Assembly (NCBI GenBank): GCA_023410055.1
Contig: JAEYQK010000022.1
Span: 1 to 64,000 of the forward strand
Length of the DNA: 64,000 bases
Direction of reading: 5' to 3'
DNA from: Acidobacteriota bacterium
Lineage (GTDB): Bacteria > Acidobacteriota > Terriglobia > Terriglobales > Acidobacteriaceae
Shown here: piece after piece, positions 58,623 through 64,000 of the stretch
How the letters are laid out: every line of letters begins with the position of its first letter
How positions within the stretch are numbered: position 1 is the first letter of the stretch
Translations under genes and position numbers: made by a program
Notes under the pieces: generated by a model
Told to the model about the DNA's origin: nothing
Database searches by the model: none
Seen by the model: the letters and a program-made list of their open reading frames with translations, nothing else

Positions 58623-58988
58623 GTGATTGAGAAGATCGAACAAGTTCGCGAGTTTGTAACGAAGCGCCAGAAAACACTGGCCAGCTTCGGCATTTGTTTT
58701 TTGGCCATCTTTATGGCCTACCATGTTGTCACCGCGAATAACGGGATCAAGGTCTACTTCCACAAGAAGAGCGAGAGTCGGACTCTGCAGAAAGAGGTTG
58801 AGCAGTTGAGAGCGGAGAACGAACAGTTGGCGAAGCGTGTTAATTCGCTGAAGACCGATCCTCAGACGATAGAGAGGGAAGCGCGAGAGCAGCTGAAGTA
58901 TACGAAGCCCGGAGAGGTGGTCTTTGTCACTCGCGAACAGCAAGCTCAGCAGAAGCCTCCGGCCAACGCTACTGCACAGAATAAGTAG
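58623..58988 (+). CDS. FtsB/DivIC-like septum formation protein
   Basis: The product is 121 residues from GTG 58623. It has a short cytosolic N-terminus, one transmembrane helix (about 20-38; SFGICFLAIFMAYHVV), then a coiled coil (about 48-76; SRTLQKEVEQLRAENEQLAK). REAREQLKYTKPGEVVF (about 86-102) is the FtsB/DivIC signature. The protein stabilises the FtsL/FtsQ divisome complex. The Lys/Gln/Ala-rich tail is not conserved. Upstream AGGAGAAGG may be its ribosome-binding site, set farther back than usual (about 13 nt). A shared terminator follows with thiG. Confidence 0.85.
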   Translation: MIEKIEQVREFVTKRQKTLASFGICFLAIFMAYHVVTANNGIKVYFHKKSESRTLQKEVEQLRAENEQLAKRVNSLKTDPQTIEREAREQLKYTKPGEVVFVTREQQAQQKPPANATAQNK

Positions 58989-59010
58989 ATATCTCGCTCA
59001 AGCAAAATCA

Positions 59011-59034
59011 AGGGGCAGCCAGACGGCTGCCCCT
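59011..59034. terminator. Bidirectional terminator between ftsB-like gene and thiG
   Basis: AGGGGCAGCC (59011-59020) pairs perfectly with GGCTGCCCCT (59025-59034), loop AGAC. On the minus strand the stem is followed by TTGATTTTG, suiting thiG; on the plus strand the T run is poor. It lies 23 bases past each stop codon. Confidence 0.85.
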
Positions 59035-59057
59035 CCGTATTTAGTGGATGATCTGAT

Positions 59058-59828
59058 CTAGCGCGACACACCCTCGAGCGGGGAGCTAGCTGTCGCATAT
59101 AGCCTCTTGGGCATGCGACCAGCGCAATACGCATTGCGGCCCGCCAGTACGGCGTGTTTCATTGCCTCCGCCATCAGGACGGGATCTTGTGCACCGGCAA
59201 TGCCCGTATTCATAAGAACAGCATCGTATCCGAGTTCCATGGCTAGGGCCGCATCGGAAGCGGTGCCCACACCGGCATCGACGACCAGAGGAACCTCGGT
59301 AAGGAGCTCGCGAATGATGCGCAGATTGGCCTGATTCTGGATGCCAAGGCCGCTACCGATTGGCGCGCCAAGGGGCATCACCGCACTCGCTCCGGCGTCG
59401 ATAAGGCGACGCGCAACTACAATGTCATCAGAGGTATACGGTAGAACTGTAAACCCTTCCTTTACTAGAACACGGGTGGCCTCCACTGTTGCCTGGACGT
59501 CAGGATAGAGCGTCTTCTGGTCACCAATGACTTCGATCTTTACCCAGTCAGACAGACCAACCTCACGGGCCAGACGTGCTGCTCGGATAGCTTCGTCGGC
59601 GGTATAGCAACCTGCGGTATTCGGCAACAAGAAGTACTTCTTCGGATCAATGAAATCAAGTAGCGATTCTTTGCTACGGTCGAGGTTTACACGGCGAACT
59701 GCAACGGTGACCATCTCAGCACCGCTGGCCTCAATAGCTTGGGCGGTTTCTTCGCCGGACTTGTACTTCCCAGTGCCGACAATGAGGCGGGAGCGAAACG
59801 ACTTACCTGCAATTACGAGCGAGTCCAT
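59058..59828 (-). CDS. thiG: Thiazole synthase
   Basis: The product is 256 residues from ATG 59828 (open to 59882, but family homology begins at MDSLVIAGKSFRSRLIVGTG). ThiG builds the thiazole ring of thiamine from deoxyxylulose phosphate, glycine imine and the ThiS thiocarboxylate. WVKIEVIGD (about 97-105) holds the Schiff-base Lys, and VMPLGAPIGSGLGI and VVDAGVGTASDAALAMELG are signatures. thiS, thiH/O and other thi genes are absent from the window, and no TPP riboswitch (CTGAGA box) is seen upstream. Confidence 0.97.
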   Translation of the reverse strand: MDSLVIAGKSFRSRLIVGTGKYKSGEETAQAIEASGAEMVTVAVRRVNLDRSKESLLDFIDPKKYFLLPNTAGCYTADEAIRAARLAREVGLSDWVKIEVIGDQKTLYPDVQATVEATRVLVKEGFTVLPYTSDDIVVARRLIDAGASAVMPLGAPIGSGLGIQNQANLRIIRELLTEVPLVVDAGVGTASDAALAMELGYDAVLMNTGIAGAQDPVLMAEAMKHAVLAGRNAYCAGRMPKRLYATASSPLEGVSR

Positions 59829-59923
59829 AGAGTTTATTGTAGCCGGAACCACGGCATTAGTAACATCGTCGCTTTCAAACATACTTTCAGAATGGTTGAA
59901 ACAGTGTTAGTTTGCAGTCATTC

Positions 59924-60478
59924 ATGCTTGAATTCATGGAAGAAGAGTGGCACCCCACCTCACGCATAGGCATAGCGTGCTGGCTCGTGTTCTACCTGCT
60001 GTTCATCATCTATGCTGCCCTGAATAAGGACGGGTTCCTCTTCATTGACACCGCCAATCTCGTGGTTCACGAGGGTGGACATCTGCTGTTCGCGTGGTTT
60101 GGCGAGACCATCTCTCTCTGGGGAGGTACAGTTCTGCAGTGGACTGTTCCGGCCTTGTTGGCGGCGTACTTCTTCTCGCAACGCCAGGTGTACGGCTTTG
60201 TATTCTGCGCCTTCATCTTCTTCGAGAACTTCCTGTACACGGCCACGTACATGGCGGACGCCCGTGCCCAGGTGCTTCCACTTGTTACAGTCGGGGATCC
60301 AGATGCTTCAGGGCATGACTGGTTCAACATCTTCTCAAGCCTTGGTTTGTTACAGTACGACACGAAGATTGCGGCCGTTGTGCGCCTTGCCGGGTGGGCA
60401 GGGATGATGGGCACCGTCACGTGGCTCGCTCTTAGGACTAGAGGGCAAGCAGTTCCGCTCAATGATCGGCAGGAATAG
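59924..60478 (+). CDS. Polytopic membrane protein with HEGGH motif
   Basis: The product is 184 residues from ATG 59924 (59936 also possible). It has about five hydrophobic segments (about 14-30, 47-60, 63-81, 85-103, 145-170). NLVVHEGGHLLFAWFG (about 45-60) contains HEGGH, an HExxH zinc-protease-like motif at the start of a membrane helix, followed by WGGTVLQWTVP. A further His (SGHDWFNIF) may be a third ligand. No S2P or M50 PDZ domain is seen. The family is unknown to me; a metal-binding membrane peptidase is a hypothesis. Confidence 0.75.
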   Translation: MLEFMEEEWHPTSRIGIACWLVFYLLFIIYAALNKDGFLFIDTANLVVHEGGHLLFAWFGETISLWGGTVLQWTVPALLAAYFFSQRQVYGFVFCAFIFFENFLYTATYMADARAQVLPLVTVGDPDASGHDWFNIFSSLGLLQYDTKIAAVVRLAGWAGMMGTVTWLALRTRGQAVPLNDRQE

Positions 60479-60598
60479 AGGAGAGCTGGCCCTTATGTGC
60501 ATGCACCTCCGTAACGTGCACCATCGCCAGTGCAAAGTTATCTTCTTACGGAACTGATAAGTTGACTCTGCACGTGCTCGAAGAAGGCGAACTCGGCG

Positions 60599-61273
60599 GT
60601 GCTGGAAAAACTCACTAGCGGGGTGTTGCACATATCAGGTGCTACAGGACTGCGTTTCGTCCGTTCAACCTTTTGGGAACGCGTTAGGCTCCTGTGGCTC
60701 TTCCGCAACTTCAAGATACTGCAGCGACACGCCCTTCCTGATCGTCAACAGCGATGGATCGAGTCAATGTGTGGCGCGCGACTCACAGGTTACGCGAGCA
60801 GCATTGAGCGCGAGATCGCTTGCGTAATTGGAACGATCATTGTCTCGGAGCCTTCCGGCCGTTCTGGGAAGGACGAACGACGAATGGCGCCGCGCTTGCC
60901 ACTTCCGTTTGAGGTTCGATATGGAAGCGGAACAGAGCTGACATTCGGTCAGGGCTGCGATTTGTCTGAGACCGGCGTTGCCTTCGAGGGTCCGCGCGTG
61001 TTTCCGCTAGGAAGCGAGATCACTGTTCATTACAGGCTGGGGTCGAATGCGCGCGATTCCTGGACGCGCACCCGAGCGATCGTGCGAAATTGTGCTGGCA
61101 AGCACATGGGCGTCGAGTTTTGTATCATCCACCCGCGTGACCGTGCCCAACTACGTGAATTGACCCGTCCGGTGCAACCAGAAGCAAAGCCCGAGACACT
61201 CTCGGTCGCGGCGTCAACTGAGCGGCTCGAGTGCGATCCCATCCCCAACAACTGCGGTCCTTGCGCCGAGTAG
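60599..61273 (+). CDS. PilZ-domain protein
   Basis: The product is 224 residues if it starts at GTG 60599; an internal start at 60767 is possible, as the N-terminal 70 residues are unlike any known domain. The PilZ domain (about 95-195) opens with ERRMAPRLPLPFEVRYGSG, where a R-x(3)-R c-di-GMP motif is expected (RRMAPR fits). D-LSETG-V-A-F at about 121-129 is the matching D/N-x-S-x-x-G motif. It should bind cyclic di-GMP. Its last 60 bp overlap the 3' end of the MFS gene on the other strand. Confidence 0.82.
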   Translation: MLEKLTSGVLHISGATGLRFVRSTFWERVRLLWLFRNFKILQRHALPDRQQRWIESMCGARLTGYASSIEREIACVIGTIIVSEPSGRSGKDERRMAPRLPLPFEVRYGSGTELTFGQGCDLSETGVAFEGPRVFPLGSEITVHYRLGSNARDSWTRTRAIVRNCAGKHMGVEFCIIHPRDRAQLRELTRPVQPEAKPETLSVAASTERLECDPIPNNCGPCAE

Positions 61274-62443
61274 GCCGCAGACCAACGTTAGTGCGCTGAT
61301 TGCAGCTAAGAGTCCCACGCAAGCGGGCCAGCCACCCTTTGCCCAGAACCACGCCGGCAGCGTCGCTCCGATACTTCCACCAATGTAATAGAACGTCACA
61401 TACAGCCCGGCGGCGGACGATCGCGCCCGACCTGCAACACGTCCGGTCTGTACGGTTCCGGCGGATTGAGAGACGAAGACGCCCGACGAGAACAGGGCCA
61501 GACCGGTGATGACAATTGGGAGCGAGTGAAACAAAGTCAACATCAGGCCGGCGAGGCTCAGGGCCAGCGCGAGAATGGCGGTCTTCTGGAATCCCTTCCG
61601 GTCAAGAAATCGGCCCGCCAGCGGAGTAATGACGCAGCCCAATAGGTAGACGAAGAAGATGCTGCCCAGCGCAGCGGAGCTGAGGCTGAAGGGCGGGCGC
61701 GCCAGATAGAAGTTGGCGTAGGTGAAAACGCCGACAAGGGAGAACAGAACGGTGAAGCCCATCCCGAAGATGGCCACGAGGCGTGGGTTTCTGAGATGCG
61801 CCCAGGCGTCACGGAGCGAGCCAAAGACGTGGGGGGCTCGGACGAAATTCTGAGCTTTTGGCAGCCAGGCGCGAACCGCGAATGCTCCGGCCAGGTCAAG
61901 CGCCCCGAGAATGATGAAGACTAAACGCCAGTGTCCGTGAGTAGCGACCATTCCGGCGATGAAGCGGCCGAGGAACCCTCCAAAGACAGTGCCGGTAACG
62001 TAGGCTGACATGACGGATCCGGCGCGGTCCGAAAATTCTTCGTTTATATAGGCCATCATCACGGCGATGATGCCGGGCACGAAGAGTCCCTGGGCGAAGC
62101 GCCAGAAGATCAGCGCATGCAGGCTACCGGAAGTGGCGGCAAGGATGGTCGGGACGGCTACTCCGAAGAGTGCAGGTACGATGACCTTCTTGCGGCCGAT
62201 AGTCTCGGCCAACATTCCGATGATCGGTGCCATGATCGCCACGGCGAGCGTAACGGCACCTATTGTGAGTGCGACCTCAACCTCAGAGGCGTGATAGAGA
62301 CTCTGTAAAAAGGGAAGCAGTGGCTGCGTGCAATAAACGTTCAGAAACGTGCACGCCCCCGCGATCATCGCCGCGACTATGGCGCGATGAGTCGGCTTTG
62401 CGGATACGTCGTTGCTGATCGTTGTGGTTACTTCCGAACCCAT
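61214..62443 (-). CDS. MFS transporter (YnfM-like)
   Basis: The 409-residue protein has 12 hydrophobic segments. GMLAETIGRKKVIVPALF (about 76-93) is the MFS loop 2-3 motif G-x(4)-D/E-x-x-GR-K/R. AYINEEFSDRAGSVMSAYV is around helix 5, and GRFLDRKGFQK the repeat motif in loop 8-9. The overall fold resembles the YnfM/Bcr subfamily of drug and metabolite efflux pumps. Its start is two bases behind the stop of the decarboxylase gene on the same strand, so they form an operon. Export (or import) of the amine product is a plausible link. Confidence 0.93.
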   Translation of the reverse strand: MGSEVTTTISNDVSAKPTHRAIVAAMIAGACTFLNVYCTQPLLPFLQSLYHASEVEVALTIGAVTLAVAIMAPIIGMLAETIGRKKVIVPALFGVAVPTILAATSGSLHALIFWRFAQGLFVPGIIAVMMAYINEEFSDRAGSVMSAYVTGTVFGGFLGRFIAGMVATHGHWRLVFIILGALDLAGAFAVRAWLPKAQNFVRAPHVFGSLRDAWAHLRNPRLVAIFGMGFTVLFSLVGVFTYANFYLARPPFSLSSAALGSIFFVYLLGCVITPLAGRFLDRKGFQKTAILALALSLAGLMLTLFHSLPIVITGLALFSSGVFVSQSAGTVQTGRVAGRARSSAAGLYVTFYYIGGSIGATLPAWFWAKGGWPACVGLLAAISALTLVCGLLGARTAVVGDGIALEPLS

Positions 62444-62445
62444 CT

Positions 62446-63906
62446 CTACAGCTCAGATCCCAGTCTCTGCAGTAATTGCCACACTCGTTGGACGTCGTCC
62501 CGTGTGGTGGCGAGATTGCCAATCGCGACACGCAGGACATAGTGGCCGTTCAGAGCAGTATGCGAGATAAACACCTCTCCGGTAGCGTTCGCGCGCTCCA
62601 GCAGAGCCTTGTTCTGCTCGTCTGTGCCCTTGAACCGGAAGCACACGACGGAGAACGGGGCGGGAGCCACACGCTCGAACTGCGGGTGGGCATCGATCTG
62701 GGATGCCAGTTCCTGTGCCCAGGCAATCTGATTCCGCAGCATCTGCTGGATAACGTCGCGTCCAAAGTAGCGCAGCAGAAACCAGAACTTGAGCGAGCGG
62801 AAGCGGCGTCCTAGCGGAACTCCGTAGTCCATGAGGTTGATCGCACCCGGGTCGGGAGCCGTGCGCAGATACTCGGGTACAAGAGAGAATGCGCGGCGCA
62901 GGATATCCGGGCGACGCGTGTAGAAAGCACTTAGATCTACAGGCGTGAATAGCCACTTGTGGGGATTCGTCACTAGCGAGTGCGCGCGTTCGACGCCGTT
63001 GAAAATGTGGCGGTGCTCGGGGAGAATCGCGGCTGCACCGGCATAGGCAGCGTCAACGTGGAGCCACAAATTGTATCGCTCTGCGATGTTCGCAATTTCA
63101 GCCACTGGATCAACACTCGTCGACGACGTCGTACCAACGGTCGCAACGACACAGAATGGCTTCTTTCCATCCGCAATGTCGCGCTCTATGGCTTCGGCCA
63201 GAGCCGAGGTGTTCATGCGAAAGTCGGCGTCGGCAGGGATCTTCCGAACGCTCTTCTGCCCGATGCCAACGGCAATGGCGCCCTTTTCAACCGACGAGTG
63301 CGATTCGACGGAGGTGTAGAGCGTCAGGTTGGGATGCGCTCCGTTCTCGCGCGCATCGGGATCGGCCATCTCGCGAGCGGCGGCAATCGCGTGCATCGTG
63401 CTAACCGAGGCTGTGTCGTAGATGATCCCCATGAAGTCATCAGGCAATCCGAGCCACTGACGGTACCAGCCTAGAGTCACTTTCTCGAGTTCTGCCACAG
63501 CAGGAGACGTCAGCCAGTGCAGACCATTAGTGTCCAGTGCAGCGGCAATCATTTCGGCAATGATGGCCGGGGTGGAACCCGTGCACGAGAAGTAGGCCAT
63601 GAAGCGCGGATGATTCCAATGGGTAACCGCGGGCATTACCAGTTTGTTGAAATCCTTGAAGATTGCCTCAAAAGATTCGCCTTTGTCGGGAGCCAAAGAG
63701 GGAAGTGAGTCCATGAGCTCACCGGGTTTCACTCGTGGTAGCACGGGGAACTTACGCGTGTTCTCAAGGTATTGTGCCACCCATTCGACCGCTTCGTGAC
63801 CTGCGCGGCGAAAATCTTCAACGTAAGACTGATAATTTTCAGGGCTGTCGGCTGGCGTCGAGATGCTTCTCTTCGTGGCGGTTCCATCCGCATCTTTGCT
63901 GGTCAT
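62446..63906 (-). CDS. PLP-dependent amino acid decarboxylase (aromatic-L-amino-acid type)
   Basis: The 486-residue group II decarboxylase contains THWNHPRFMAYFSCTGS (about 95-111), the PLP-binding WLHVDAAYAGAA (Asp285) and the Schiff-base Lys317 in VTNPHKWLF. The first is the substrate/loop region of aromatic-L-amino-acid decarboxylases (AADC/TDC). GVPLGRRFRSLKFWFLLRYF (about 359-378) is also typical. It converts an aromatic amino acid such as Trp, Tyr or Phe to the amine. ATG 63906 begins the gene; a GGAGACAATC lies upstream. The MFS gene follows two bases after the stop. Confidence 0.93.
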   Translation of the reverse strand: MTSKDADGTATKRSISTPADSPENYQSYVEDFRRAGHEAVEWVAQYLENTRKFPVLPRVKPGELMDSLPSLAPDKGESFEAIFKDFNKLVMPAVTHWNHPRFMAYFSCTGSTPAIIAEMIAAALDTNGLHWLTSPAVAELEKVTLGWYRQWLGLPDDFMGIIYDTASVSTMHAIAAAREMADPDARENGAHPNLTLYTSVESHSSVEKGAIAVGIGQKSVRKIPADADFRMNTSALAEAIERDIADGKKPFCVVATVGTTSSTSVDPVAEIANIAERYNLWLHVDAAYAGAAAILPEHRHIFNGVERAHSLVTNPHKWLFTPVDLSAFYTRRPDILRRAFSLVPEYLRTAPDPGAINLMDYGVPLGRRFRSLKFWFLLRYFGRDVIQQMLRNQIAWAQELASQIDAHPQFERVAPAPFSVVCFRFKGTDEQNKALLERANATGEVFISHTALNGHYVLRVAIGNLATTRDDVQRVWQLLQRLGSEL

Positions 63907-64000
63907 CTTTGATTGTCTCCGAAGTTCATTTTAGCAGTGCCCGCAAGCGGATTACTCTGACCCAGTGCACCACATTCCGTGCAAACCCGACAGGGGTGCG
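63907..64000. other. Upstream region of the decarboxylase gene, truncated by the window
   Basis: Only 94 bases are visible. The minus-strand leader contains GGAGACAATC before the decarboxylase ATG. Nothing else can be called. Confidence 0.4.

Noticed and set aside
59829..59923. A TPP riboswitch upstream of thiG
   Set aside because: The leader is too short and lacks the CTGAGA box.
1..64000. CRISPR arrays, tRNA/rRNA genes, insertion sequences, toxin-antitoxin or restriction systems
   Set aside because: I read the intergenic regions and predicted proteins and found no regular spacer-repeat pattern, cloverleaf, transposase, or defence-type domain set.

Overview
The window is a piece of a bacterial chromosome, most likely from an Acidobacteriota of the Terriglobia/Koribacter type. 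The pointers are two tandem secreted VWA proteins of the 'VWFA-related Acidobacterial' kind, a korAB 2-oxoacid:ferredoxin oxidoreductase with a fused gamma-alpha subunit, many secreted TPR and esterase proteins, moderately high G+C, and intergenic palindromes of a CCCACRT...AYGTGGG type. I saw no tRNA or rRNA gene, prophage, transposase, CRISPR array or recognisable defence island. Assignment to this phylum is inference from gene content.

Layout. 0-6.2 kb: small stand-alone genes (partial GT-C membrane glycosyltransferase, PfpI/DJ-1 protein, GNAT acetyltransferase, zinc-ribbon membrane protein, small HTH protein, secreted TPR protein, C_GCAxxG_C_C redox protein, PspC protein). 6.3-13.9 kb: core metabolism (dnaE-accA, then korA-korB). 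13.9-20 kb: repair and cofactor genes (Nudix hydrolase, free-Met-sulfoxide-reductase-like GAF protein, TtcA-like thiolase, an IscU-like scaffold lacking one cluster Cys, HAD phosphatase, MocA-like nucleotidyltransferase, XdhC, zinc MDR dehydrogenase). 20-26 kb: a lone nuoB, a beta-propeller protein, an aspartate-type aminotransferase and two D-2-hydroxyacid dehydrogenases. 26-36.5 kb: a run of secreted hydrolases (alpha/beta hydrolase plus TPR, SGNH esterase, three tandem paralogous CE1-like esterases with a 30-bp relic of a further copy, and a GH120-like beta-helix protein), interrupted by a VTT membrane protein, purQ and a short AI-2E-family protein. 36.5-41 kb: GDP-fucose genes gmd-fcl, divergent from a sugar GHMP kinase that overlaps a CPBP membrane protease. 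41-48 kb: nadE, a DsbA-like secreted protein, a lone secretin, a HAD phosphatase and a YmdB-type phosphodiesterase. 48-52.5 kb: cell-wall group (murI, GerMN, amidase) and a DUF1015 protein. 52.7-59.8 kb: VWA pair, cysteine synthase plus gamma-family PLP enzyme, methyltransferase, cutA, FtsB-like protein, thiG. 59.9-64 kb: a membrane protein with HEGGH, a PilZ protein, and an MFS transporter two bases downstream of an aromatic-amino-acid-type decarboxylase.

How they work together. Clear coupled units are korA/korB (1-nt overlap), HAD/YmdB (4-nt overlap), amidase/GerMN (4-nt overlap), GHMP kinase/CPBP protease (4-nt overlap), VWA/VWA (17-nt overlap), gmd/fcl and decarboxylase/MFS. The 26-36.5 kb block reads as a secreted toolkit for decorated (probably acylated) plant polysaccharide; this is inference from fold and signal peptides. 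The most distinctive non-genic signals are three kinds of intergenic repeats (AAGTC/GACTT palindromes, CCCACRT hairpins, and short-period degenerate tandem repeats) and a triple-palindrome promoter region between gmd and the GHMP kinase. No single clearly new multi-gene system could be demonstrated; the best candidates are listed as findings.
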